A DNA stretch of 64,000 nt from Tubiluchus corallicola (taxonomy: Eukaryota > Priapulida > Priapulimorpha > Priapulimorphida > Tubiluchidae): NCBI GenBank assembly GCA_030141605.1, contig JAQGDQ010000038.1, forward strand, positions 1-64,000. The letters are read 5' to 3'. A program made the translations under genes and the position numbers. The notes beneath the pieces were generated by a model. That model was not told the origin of the DNA and ran no database searches. It saw nothing but the letters and a program-made list of their open reading frames with translations. Shown in pieces: positions 1 to 17,532 of this stretch. Position 1 is the first letter of the stretch. Each line of letters begins with the position of its first letter.

Positions 1-2615
1 CGGCTTGAATAACCGGTTTTCACACAAATTACTAATGGGAGATTTTAATTTACCCAAGGTTGACTAAGTTACTTGGTAATGTAGGGTTAACTATGAATCA
101 GAATTTGTGGAATGTTTCAAAGACTGTGTCTTTTTTCAGCATGTATTTTTTGCAACAAGGCTACGCTCTGTGAACAGCCCCATATTTAGGATTTGGTCTA
201 AACGAATGAGGAAAATCTTGTAAATGATATTGAAAGTCGTCCTACATGCAAATTCAGTGTTCTGGGCATACTACTCATTGTGCTATACCTCAGTTAGAGC
301 TCAACAAAGCAAATTACAACAATATTAGAAGCAACATTGCAAACATTGACTGGGTTGCTGAATTACAGAATAAAAAAGCTGAAGTATCTTTTGTTGCCAT
401 CAGTACCGTCTTAGAAAATTCAATTAAAAGGAATGTACCACTGAAAAAATTCTAAAGATAGAAGAAGGAATATTTGGATGAACAAAGCAGCAACAAATCA
501 GATTAAGAAGAAAAATCACCTATGGAAGCATTATTCAACATCTAAAAGTGTAAATGATTATAGATTGTACGTTTGAGAAAAAAATGTGCTCAAGAACCTC
601 ATGTTTAAATTAGTGAAAAATTTTGAGAAAGACTGATAAGCAATTTGAAAACAAATTCTAAAGGTTTCTGGAATTACGTAACAAGTAAGAACAAGACTGC
701 TAGCCAAATAGGCGTCATTGTACAGGAGAATGATGAAATTTCTGACGATAAAGAAAAGGCTGCGGCCTTTAACTCATACTTTGCCAGTGTTTTTACACAG
801 GAGGATTTAAGTAATATTTCAACTCCAAGTGATCAAGACGTGACAGCTAGTCTCCTTACAGTGGAAATTACTGAGGAGATGGTTATGAAGAAACTGGAAT
901 CACTTAAAGTAGCTAAGGCATCTGGTCCAGACTGATTTTGTCTAAAAATACTTGAAGAAATTGCTAAGGAGTTGGCTGTTCCACATGCCATCCTTCATAA
1001 CAAATCCTTTAACGAGTCGCACTTGCCTCAACCGTGGAAATATGCAACAGTGAAACCTCTACATAAAAAGGTAGCAAGAAATCAGTCACAAATTACAGAC
1101 CAATAAGCTTGACATCGATACTCATAAAACTCTTTGAGTCATTCATACACGATGCTGTAGTCAACCATATGGAATCCAATAATTTATTCAATGCTCAACA
1201 ACATGCGTTCTCTTCTGATAAATCTTGTGTGACTCAGTTGCTGGAGGTTTTAGAAGACTGTACGCATATGTTTGACAATGGATATCCTGTTGATTGTGTT
1301 TACCTAGACTTTCAAAAAACTTTTGACAGTGTACCACACATAAGAGACTACTTATTAAACTAAGAGCTTATGGAATAGGTGGCAAAGTATTATGTTGGAG
1401 AGAAGAATTTCTGTGTAATAGAAGGCAAAAGGTCGTGGTCAATAGTAGTGAGTCAAATTTTCAAGATGTTCTAAGTGGTGTCCCTGAAGGCAGTGTAATT
1501 GGTCCATGCCTTTTTCTTCTGTTCATTAATGACCTGCCAGATCAAATATCTGCGACTGTAAAGCTTTTTGCAGAAGATACAAAAATGTATAGCCCACTAA
1601 ACAGTGATCAAGTCAATAGTTTAATTTCAACAGGATATTAACATTCTTTCCGATTGGTCTAGGATTTGGCAATTAAAATTCACTACAGATAAATGTAAAT
1701 TGTTCCATATGGGTTATAATAGTCCGAAATGCACTTATTCCATGCAAGACAATAAAGGCATAGTAAAATCACTAGTGCTCACAAACTGTGAGAAAGACTT
1801 GGGTGCACTAATTGATGAGGACCTAAAATTTCACAATCATACAAGCTCTGTAGTAAACAAACCCAATAAAATTCTTGGAGCCATCAAACATACATTTACA
1901 TTCATAAGCAGTGAAATGATTGTTCAGATAATCAAAGCTCCTCTTATTAGATCACACCTGGAATGTGCAAATGTTGTTTGGGAACCAAGGTTTATAGGAG
2001 ATGCTCAACTCATAAAAAATGTGCAACGAAGGGCTACCAAGCTGGTTCCATCATCTAGTGACTTGAATTACACGAGAAGACTAAGAAAATTGAGCATTCC
2101 ATCTTTACAATACAGACGCCTACGAAGTGACATGATTCAGGTTTTTAGAATTATCAATAAAATCGATGTTTTGAAAGAGTTATCGTTCTTTTTAAGGAAT
2201 TCAGCATTTACAAGAGGACATCCTTATAAACTCCATAAACCCAGAGCCAGACTAGATGTAAGGAAGTACGCCTTCAACATCCAAGTAGTAAACAGTTGGA
2301 ACAGTCTATGGCATCTAAATCAATCAATGAATTTAAACGAAATTTGGAATATGAGTGAAATCAAAAAAAAATTCTTGTATTATACACACACTAATGCCAG
2401 TAGAGAACAGGCATTACAGGTGATCCAAGGATCTACCTCTAGCCTTAACATTGGATATGGATATGGTAATCCATGCTCTGTTCATTCTATACTTAACAAT
2501 ATTTCTCTACAGATGGCGCTCTGCCAGGAACACGTGTAAAGCCTTGTATGATTTTGTGTAAACTTTGTTTTTCTGGAAATTTTCTACAATCAAGTTAATA
2601 AATGGATTATATTAA
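1..2615 (+). mobile_element. Decayed CR1/L2/jockey-like non-LTR retrotransposon (LINE), 5' end outside window
   Basis: Pieces of a LINE ORF2 can be read in order but in shifting frames. Near position 35 the motif GDFNLP matches the apurinic-type endonuclease domain. From 645 to 935 comes the linker before the reverse transcriptase, followed by a stop at about 934. From about 1098 to 1363 the RT runs from YRPISLTS through the DFQKTFDSVPH motif, and from 1435 to 1641 come SGVPEGSVIGP, FINDLP and LFAEDTK. From 1700 to 2539 a 279-codon open stretch covers the thumb and C-terminal part (EKDLGALID, HLECANVVWEP, VQRRATKLVP). The catalytic box reads FAED where active elements have FADD or YADD. Several stops and frameshifts make it inactive. 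The 3' boundary near 2615 is a guess; no clear tail repeat or target duplication was found. The family name is from memory. Confidence 0.85.
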
Positions 2616-3828
2616 GTCTATTCCTAGTCATATGGTAATTAATGTAATTTTAAATGAGCTAATGTTAATTAACAAAAATGAAGCTTCAATTTGTTTTTGC
2701 GTAATCCAGAAATTTAAATATATAAACTAAAAACTTACCTGATTTTTGCATATCAGATTATCACATTTAATGTTGCCCTTCGATTTTCGCAAACATGTGC
2801 ACTACGCTTGAAAAATAGTTGTGCTGTTGGAAATTATGTTCAGTTATGACATCGTCAGTAGCTTTGCTCGCCTGCTGTTTACAAACTTTTAAACCTACTA
2901 GTACACGTATTATTTATAATATTAATTTATTATATGATTAATATTATCTTATTATCAGAAACACGTCGGTATTAATATAGCCTAGGTGTTAAAATGTATA
3001 CTATTAGCGTACTTCAATTATTTTCAAAAATTCAAAAAATTTTTGAAAAATTTCAAAATATTTTTCAAAATAAGTTAGAATATGAAAAATCATCGGCAAT
3101 CTTAGAATTCAGGTCCCGCTCGATTTTCGCCGAGCGATCGCCGATTTCGATATGATTACTTTATGACGATTTCAATATGACGATCTGCGCTGCACATACA
3201 ATACGATGATTGATCAGCCCCTGAGTTTCACTTATGATGGAATAAGTTTATGAGTTTTAATAAATATTAGAATATAAAAGTTCATTAAGTTTATCATTTG
3301 CTTTTATAAAAAACAAAAAATTTGCATTTGACCGAATTTTTGATGCACTCAAAATGTGTTTTAACCTGAATAAATAATTAAATTACTACAAACAGTGTTA
3401 AGCATTTTTGTTTCGAGAAGTCTGTTCATGCTGAAATAGCTAAGTAAATTTTCATAATAACAATTATTATTCAGCATTATTATTAATAACTAAGCACGCC
3501 ACAGTTAGATTGTAATTTCCATAGCCGTCATGTTAATAAACATTTCATTTACATGTCTTTGAACTCTTCATACCTAATTTTTAATGCTATGCTCCCAAAT
3601 GATGTTTTTTAGTCTCTCGCATTGTCTGGCACAGCAGGTTGTTTACATTAAATTTCAGTGGAGTGATGGACTGAAAGTATACATAACAAGTAAATTTACA
3701 TAGACGTAGGTGACGGAAAAAACGTTTAACGTTAAAATGCGAATTTTTCCTGTTGAATTTTAGTCAAGGATGGGCTGGATACAAATTAATGTAATTATAT
3801 AGCAAGTTAATTTAGGTTAACAAAGATA
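2616..3828. other. AT-rich intergenic DNA upstream of SPCS1
   Basis: No coding sequence is supported here. Near 3020-3072 an A/T palindrome (TTCAAAAATTC against GAATTTTTGAA-like arms) could fold into a hairpin. Around 3125-3185 there is a local run of CGAT-containing motifs, with CGATTTCGATATGA repeated about 25 bp later as CGATTTCAATATGA. The last few hundred bases would hold the SPCS1 promoter; no TATA box or other element is clear. Confidence 0.5.
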
Positions 3829-6068
3829 ATGGGAAAATATGTAAGCTTTTGAGTGGATGCTATTATATTTTTATTTTGCTGCTCAGTTCAGTGGTAAAAA
3901 CAATTAATCCTTTGTTGAAACAAACAGTTGTCTAAGTCAGCGAGCTAACATGTCCATTGAGCAATCAATTAACGTCAGCCTTTGCAAGAGAGTAGAGCTA
4001 CCTATTATTCACTAACAGAACTGTTAGTGTTAATTGCCATGAATACTTGCTTTTCATATTTGATACAACTTGCGTTTTTACCAAACCAGCCCTTTTCAGG
4101 GCTAGGTCCTAATAGGGCCAACAAATATTTCCAAAAGAAAATTTTGATTTGCTATAACATAATAATATAAAAACCACTGAAAAACGTCATTTAATCCAAC
4201 AATTTATTCAGTGAAATGAACTAATGTTTCGAGACAGAATTGCAAACTAATGACGAGTCGACATACATGGCTTTTCGATGAATCTAAAAAATTTTGTCGA
4301 CAATTTCCTGGTAGCTATCAAATCAATAAGCATTTCTACGTGACACTGGGGAGCCTAATGCCCTGCATTTTTTATTGTCATAACTTTAGTTTATTTATAT
4401 ATGTGAGGGGTGTGCAAATTATCTTACTAGCCGGGCCACATTAAACATTCCCGCAATTCCTGTGGGCCACATGCAGTTTGGTCAAGGAGCCAAGTACAGT
4501 AGGACCTAATAACAATTTTTTTTTGCATCCAATTTACGCACATCATCACTACTGCACTACTACACTCAAGAAACTATTTTAGAAGTTATTAAAATTTATA
4601 TTAAAAACCGTATATTTCGTCATGTCCGACAGTGACGTTAAGTGACAACAGTCTTGTAAGGGTTAATGCCATCCGATCTAGAGGAAAAAACTACCCGCAC
4701 TATCTTTGCGATATTGGCGCAGATTTCAGCTGGATCGCGTGGGCCGCACTTTCATTACATTGACAAACCTCTTCGCTGGCCGTACAAGATCTCTCGGCGG
4801 TCCGCAGTTTGCACACCCCTGATATATGTAGTAACCTATATGCCTATAAGTTTTCTGTCAATTGCAGGACTATCAAGGACAACGGAGAGCAGAGCGGATA
4901 TTTCAGATAATAATCGTCCTGTTTGCTGTGAGTTGATAGTGTATTAACCTCATACTTTTGTTTATGCTAATCCATCCCTTTAATTTATTCAAATGTTTAA
5001 GGTTATTTTTAGCTATTCTGTAGTAGAAGCTCATAGATTTGTAAAGTCAAAAAGTTGTCGTTAAAACAAAACGTGTCATTAAGCGAAAAAAGGGTGTCAT
5101 ATATTCAGCATCATTAAAGTAAACTGTCTCTGAAAGGGGCGTCGCTAAGCAAGTACTTATTACACCTCATTTATTGTAGTTACTGTGTTCAGTTGCATGC
5201 AGTCATGCTCAATTTGTTTGAAGGTACTTTTTTACTTCTTGTAAGTTTCAATATCTACAAAAAAATAAGCTGTGATGCTGGATCTAAGTCGAGATAGGGG
5301 ACCGCAGGCAATGTTTACGTTCTTGAGCTGTGGTTTAGTGCAGTACATAAAGAGATCAACACATTAAATTACTATATTTTGATAATCAAGATTGGATTGT
5401 TAAAATTTTTTTAATGCACAATAGAAAAATTGTTTGTGCAGACATGCTAGGATGGGCCGCATTTGTGTTCTCAAGCTTTTGTTAAATGCATTTAATGGAA
5501 GGGCTCAAGACTCCTGAATAACTTGTATGTATGCAAATGCCTCACTTAGATATTAGTGTACTATGAGAAATGTTAAAATAACATTTGCTTAATTTTCAGT
5601 GCCTCATTAAGTCATTACTATATATTAAATTGCAAGTTTTTCTGCCACATTTTTTTGTATTCTGTGAAAGCCAGGAGTCGGGACCATAACATAAGTGCCT
5701 TATTTATTAGCATACTACTGTAAATAGTAAAATAACATTTGCTTTTATTTTCAGGTTGTTGGCTTCATATGGGGTTACATATGTCAACAGTTCTCTCAGA
5801 CAGTCTATATCTTAGGAGCAGGATTATTGTTTTCCAGTTTGGTAAGCATGAAAAATGCTCAACAACATTTTGATGCAAATGCTGTTTTAAATATTTAAAC
5901 AAATATTTGATCTTCTCGAAAACATTTAAACCGCAATTTAAACAACTAGAATGTGACTGATTGATTAGGTGTAATTACTTTTTTCAGCTAACTTTACCTC
6001 CATGGCCTATGTATAGACTTCACTGTTTGGCATGGCAGAAACCTCGGACACCCGCAAAGGATAAATAG
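3829..6068 (+). CDS. SPCS1: Signal peptidase complex subunit 1 (SPC12), four coding exons
   Basis: Small non-catalytic subunit of the ER signal peptidase complex, with two membrane spans and both ends cytosolic in the known family. Three exons are clear. Exon 2 is 4868-4927 (DYQGQRRAERIFQ, then hydrophobic IIIVLFA). Exon 3 is 5755-5841 (VVGFIWGY, QQFSQTVYILGAG, second span). Exon 4 is 5988-6068 (LTLPPWPMYRLH, basic tail PRTPAKDK, stop). All junctions are GT/AG and in phase 0. The motifs DYxGQ, QQFxxTVYI and LTLPPWPxYR are the family hallmarks. Exon 1 is inferred: ATG at 3829 gives M-G-K-Y, with A at -3 and G at +4, spliced at a strong donor GTAAGC (3841). This would be a 12-nt coding part and a 79-aa protein. 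An alternative start is ATG 3951 (MSIEQSIN, weaker donor GTCAGC). An ATTAAA at 6091 may be the poly(A) signal. The downstream neighbour DCTN5 is convergent. Confidence 0.9.
4405..4821. mobile_element. hAT-type MITE (417 bp) in SPCS1 intron 1
   Basis: The terminal inverted repeats are GAGGGGTGTGCAAATT at the left and, reverse complemented, CAGGGGTGTGCAAACT at the right. Both ends are flanked by an identical 8-bp direct repeat ATATATGT (4397-4404 and 4822-4829). An 8-bp target duplication with a CAGGG-type terminus is characteristic of the hAT superfamily. Inside are subterminal GC-rich motifs (CCGGGCCACA, GTGGGCCGC). No transposase ORF is present, so it would be non-autonomous. It sits 46 bp before SPCS1 exon 2. 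Confidence 0.85.
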
Positions 6069-8573
6069 ATTTAATAATTTATGTAAAAAAATTAAAGTTT
6101 TAAGCAAGTTAATATTTTTATTAAGGGATGCTACTTTTCTAGAAAGAAAACTTGAGCATTTTTGCTCTAAATTTTGTCATACTCTAGTATTGTAAACTGC
6201 AGCTGAGGTCAAAATGTCAAATAGTCAAAATGTCTCAAGTACAGGCAAGCATTGTAACGATAGATGGAGGCATGTGTATAAATATCACAAAAAAATTGTC
6301 AGACTCACACTATTGACAATTTGCCATAGCTTTCTCTTGCTGTATTTATTTTTCACTTTTTTATTTGTAAGTTTTGGTTATGTATATTTATTGTGACGTG
6401 TAGTGCTACTTATAAAAAAAGGAAAATACCACATTTGCGTCACAGTAAAAACTAAGTGACATTTTTGGCTTATTGATGCTAATTGGTGCACAAGCTCTGT
6501 ATAAATGTCAGTTGTAATGTCTATAATAATTACGTGGCGACAGTTTTTACTCATTTTGTCAATGTTGCAAAGTTAGCAGTTTACATTCCATACCTGTTTA
6601 ACAACATTTAAGAATTAAAGTAATGTGATTCTTTATTACGTGAATTTTTTTTGTTGTATAAAATTTTAGTGAATATTCTTTTAAATATCTTAAGAGATCT
6701 AAATCAGCATTATATTTGCAATGTAGACCTAACTCAATTTAAGCATTTAATATGCTTTTACAGTCAGCTACACTATCAAGCTGTGGAAAATTTTGACTAG
6801 TACCATAAATGAAATAACAATATACCAGACTGATGGTCCACTACACAACCACCTAATTGCTATAAGTATTAATGTAATGACAATTGTATTGTATTCAGGT
6901 AGAGAAAATTATTTGATGAAATAAAACAAGTTAAAAAACATGACACATGCACCATCTCCAATTAAAATGAAGATTGCAGCACAACACCTATATCTTTAAT
7001 CCGTAATAGTTTAAAAAAAATGTACAAGAGTGGAATGTAAACAATTATTACAGCGCCAGTTGCAAAATAATGAGACGAAATCTCAATCTTTCTAGCAAAG
7101 TACTATTATCATGCTATACTAAAACAACTCGAACTATTTTTCAAGGGAATCACTGAACTGACAGTCCACTAGAAATTAGTGGAGTCTTACGCTTTTTCCG
7201 AAAATGATGTTATTGTTGACATCTTAAATTCAAAATGTGGATCAAAAATCTGATTGTCAGTGGATGAAGGGTTCATTCTAATATATTCCTAGAAACGATG
7301 ACCCTTTGCAAACTGGTAGAGCATTATGCTTTTTTGAAAATGATGTTATTGCCACCATCTTGAATTCAAAAGGCTGGATTGAAAATCTAACTCTGCGAAA
7401 TTTCATTATGATCTTCTGTGAATTCATGGAACCTTAATTTTTTCAATTGGTCATCCCCTAACTACAATAAAACAACATCCAGATGAGTAGCAATTTGAGA
7501 TGAATTTCTGACCAGGAGCTGTCAGAGATTTACAGTTTCCAATAAGGTTTCTATTCCTTGTACCATAAAAGCTTAAAAAGTAACAGAATCGTCTTTTTGA
7601 ACAGTACACTTACGGCAAAATACACTGAACTGATATATTGACTTGGCATGTAAAACTGCACGTTGTGAAGGTCTTTGATTTAGTTAACAGCAGCTTAATT
7701 AAGTAATTTCTGCAAAAATGCCATTTAATCCTGATGTCAGACAAATTGGCACTCTACAACTGCTCTAAACTTCTCATTTGTGCACATGCACAGCTCTATT
7801 AAAACATGTCATTTGCATTAAAGATAAAACACACACACTGGTATAAAAGAATTATTAAAATTTACTGCACCGTTCACAGTTACAATAATATATTAAGATC
7901 AAGACTAGACAAGACAACATCAAAAAGGGAAATATTGTTACACCTCTTCAGGACTTTTCGAAGCATAGAAGCTAAACCTATCTAAATTATGACCTAAATT
8001 AATCTAATTAGTCCATTATATAGCTATTATGCAGGCACCACTACATAACCGTATAATTTCTTCAAAGTATTCAAACTCAATATTCGTCATGTAACAAATA
8101 TTTAACATCACCAATTTTGAATTATGTATAGAATTCTATACTAGTTAGTGCAAGCAACCAGAATGCCATCAGATGCATTAGTAGAAAGACCTGGCACACA
8201 GTTTTTGAGAGAACTGGTGCAAATTTTTATCACATTAGACATTTTCACAAAGTCAGAAATTTGTATCTTTTAAACAACTTGGTGCACACTTTTATCAGTT
8301 TCACACAATATATTATCATTGTGTACTTCTTATTAGAGCATGAAATTCCGAAAATGATGACGATTACGATTTACCCAAGTGAAATTTAAGTAAACGGTTA
8401 TCAAATCTACCTTATTTTACATTCTGCTTTATCAGCTGATAATTACACTTGTACATACTGTTTCATACAAGCATCATGAAATATACCTTAGCAGCACATT
8501 AATTCTTGCCTGAAATACTTGATAGATTTACTAATACACTTCCTAACAAACCTAAAGTGGTAATATACAGTGG
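6069..8573. other. Convergent intergenic region between SPCS1 and DCTN5
   Basis: Contains the 3' flanks of both genes and no coding sequence I can support. A diverged tandem duplication is present: 7179-7253 and 7316-7391 share blocks such as GAAAATGATGTTATTG and ATTCAAAA in the same order, offset 137 bp. It probably derives from an old repeat. Confidence 0.5.
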
Positions 8574-14531
<5,958 letters not shown>

Positions 14532-16218
14532 AATATTTTCTCATTGACTATAATTCAAAACGGTCGACAGACAGAAAATGACTATTAAATCGCTCGTCGA
14601 ATCCACAATAGTCGATGTGTTACAAACTACTTTAATCGAAAACGTTGGGTGCTTTGATGTTATAAGTGCATAAAAACCTCAAGAACACATAACTTTTATA
14701 GTTTTAACAAAATTTTCACAAGATTTAATGATTTTCATATGACATATTTTCAGCAACATGAGAGATCTTTTATGCTGCTATGATGTACTCCTCGTTTGTA
14801 CATTGTACTTGATCGTGAGCACTGATTGCGACTGTTACGGTCGCGACTAATCGACATGTGAATATTTAAATTTTATGCCTTGCCCTGGGTAGGTCTATAA
14901 TAACTAGTGTGTAACTAATAATTACGCGAATGTTAATTTAAACTATTATTAAAAGACTATCACATAAACAATTATGTAGAAAACTCCTTAAATGCATAGC
15001 GATGAGGAGCAAAAATATTCTACTGCTGTCGAAAACAAAGAAAAAAATTCTTGCTTGATAGATCTGCTTGAATGCAAAGGAGGTAAAGCTAGACGGGTGA
15101 TTTTTGTTCTCGGACCTAAAATAAACGTGAAGTTATTAGTATTGGTACTTTCTGTATTGTTGCAGGCGGTGTGTATGTGAACAAATCAAAGAAGAGTATA
15201 TATATATATATATATATATATAATTATATATAATAAATACATAATTATTACATTGATTTTACATTGTGATACTTACAGTGGTTACATGAAATGATTATTA
15301 TTAGTAAGTTCATTAGTAAGATGTAAATACATTGGCTTACTACATTATAAAGTGACCTATCCATGTTTTAGTAGGGAAGGCTAATACATGATAGATTACA
15401 ATTAGAAACGTATACTGAATTTTACATGAAAAATATTACGATGTTACGTACTACGTAATCATACCTTTAAACAGTGGCTACGGAATAGCCTCGATAAAGA
15501 GTCTCAATGAGATAACAAGCGGTGGGCTAGCCACTGTGCTAACTCAACTCAATACAGATTGCCGAGATATTAATATACATCATACAAAGCCTGTATGTGG
15601 CGAATAGAACTATAATTATGGTGAAATGGCCTATTGAACGATAATTAAGCAGCACTATAATACGACCTATAGGTTTACTCATTCGTAAAACATAGTTGTG
15701 TGTTCACCTATCAAACGTTTGGTGAGACAAATCCAAGCAACCATGGTTATCATAAAAATAGACATTACGCCTTGAGGAACGCCATACTATCTCACTCTTC
15801 TTGACAACTCCACGAGGGAGCGAGAAAAGCAAGAGAATAAGATAGCAGGTATCGTGGGAAGATACGAGTCAGCTAAATGCATGGAACTCGAGCGATCTGC
15901 CATCTACTGACATTTCAACATTGGCAAAAATATGTCAAAACCAGGATTCAAACAATTGTAATTATAGTGCTGTTCATAAAGGCCTATTTTTATCCCTCAT
16001 TATATAAGTGTAGCAATGACAACTTTTACACGATGCAATGATCTTGAGGTTAAAGTCAAAAGCTTGAATGCCCGAATATTCACAAAGTGACCAAAAATTA
16101 TCTGAATCAGCTCAGTAGGAGGAATGAGAATGACAAAAATATTTTCCCAATTGGGTCCATGATGATGAGTCGTGAGGGGAGAATTACAAGGAATTAGAGG
16201 TACCGATAAAAACAGCAC
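14532..16218. other. Intergenic DNA upstream of DCTN5
   Basis: The DCTN5 promoter must lie just above 14531; no core element is obvious. A (TA)n run lies at about 15197-15222. Short open frames here show no family resemblance and look like chance. Confidence 0.45.
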
Positions 16219-17306
16219 AAAATACACTCAGTGGGAAGCATATCTCTGTCAAAGCCGAACAATCCCAAACTGATTCTTTTGAAAACAAAAACGTAAAACT
16301 AAGATAAACAAGCAAACATACAAAAATCTACTTCTGTACTGATATTATATAGACTAGCAAAAGACTTTGTTCATTAAATACAAATAAAATCAATAATAAT
16401 TTCTTAATTACGAATATTCCACATATTTACTTTCTTTAACCATTAATTTTAACGGTGGTAAAAGATTGACATATATACGTATTTACATACCAAGTCAGTT
16501 TATAAGGCTAGACACATTACTAAGCCAAGGAAATTGTACAGGAAAAAAGGCACAAATGGAAAAATAAGTAAAAATGGCATATGGAAATGACACACTTAGT
16601 AAAATATGAGTTTAGGGTTAGGGTCACTATGGTGGATAATTATTTTGATTATTTTTACCTCTTGAAAGGAAGTTTTGCTTCAACACAGTCTGTTTGTTTG
16701 GTTGTTTTTTGTCTCTTATAACAAGAAAGCCTATCACACAAAAACTACCTAACAGATTTTCACCAAATTTTGTGGAGAAGACGGGTATAGGCTGCGAGAA
16801 CGGGCGTTTTGCGCACGTTCTTTTTTTTCGCAAAACTTGACTGAACACCACACAAAAACTTCGTGAAGGTCGCAGAAGGACTGTTTAGTATTTTTTTTTA
16901 TTATCTCCACCAGGACATTAGGACACGAGTTAATTCCATTTCAAAAAATTATCGCTTAGAAAATTGTGTAACGCCATCTATAACCTTCGTTTATTAATGT
17001 GTATAGCCTTATAAGCCGACTTGGTATGCAAATACGTATATGTCTGTCTGTCTGTTACCACCGCCAAAATTAATGGTTAAAGAAAAGTAGATAAACACTA
17101 TGTGGAATATTCGTGAATTATTGATTATAATTGCATTTTATGAACAAAATATTTTGGGAGTCTTTTGCTAGTCTACATAATACCAGTACAGAAGCACATT
17201 TTTGTATTTTTGCTTGTTCATCTTAGTTTTACGTTTTTGTTTTCAAAAGAATCAGTTTAAGATCGTTCGACTTTGGCAGAGATCTGCTTCCTACTGAGCG
17301 TATTTT
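16219..17306. mobile_element. Foldback element with about 300-bp terminal inverted repeats
   Basis: The left arm 16219-16519 and right arm 16995-17306 are reverse complements at roughly 80% by eye, for example AAACTGATTCTTTTGAAAAC at the left against its complement near 17240-17260. The 475-bp core holds a short frame (minus strand, 16851-16627) with no recognisable domain. A segment inside the left part (about 16539-16590) is also similar, inverted, to sequence outside the right arm (about 17340-17395), so the structure is nested or rearranged. No target duplication was identified. The superfamily is unknown to me. Confidence 0.75.
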
Positions 17307-17433
17307 AGTTTCACTATGGAAATCAACTGCATGAAAAAAACATAATTTTATTGCCATTTTCCTACTTTTTCCATTTTGTCATTTTTTTCCTGTGTCACTT
17401 GGACGTGAAAACCGCTTGACCTTATTTAACCAG

Positions 17434-17532
17434 GAAGCATTCCTAGGAAATTAGTGCTTAAAAATAACGATCCGCAAGCTATCACAAGTAAAAATCTGGG
17501 AACTGACATCGATGCTCTGGCTGTACTTCTTG
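17434..17532 (+). repeat. 5S-like SINE relic, copy 1
   Basis: This 99-bp stretch begins GAAGCA and ends CTGTACTTCTTG. It shares these ends, its length and intermediate blocks with 48820-48926. Part of it (TTAGTGCTT, then GATCCGC) aligns in order with the 3' half of eukaryotic 5S rRNA (TTAGTACTT, GACCGCC). It is strongly diverged. Assignment to a 5S-derived (SINE3-like) family is an inference. Confidence 0.4.

Noticed and set aside
16627-16851. 74-codon ORF inside the long-inverted-repeat element
   Set aside because: Too short and without transposase motifs; part of the repeat.
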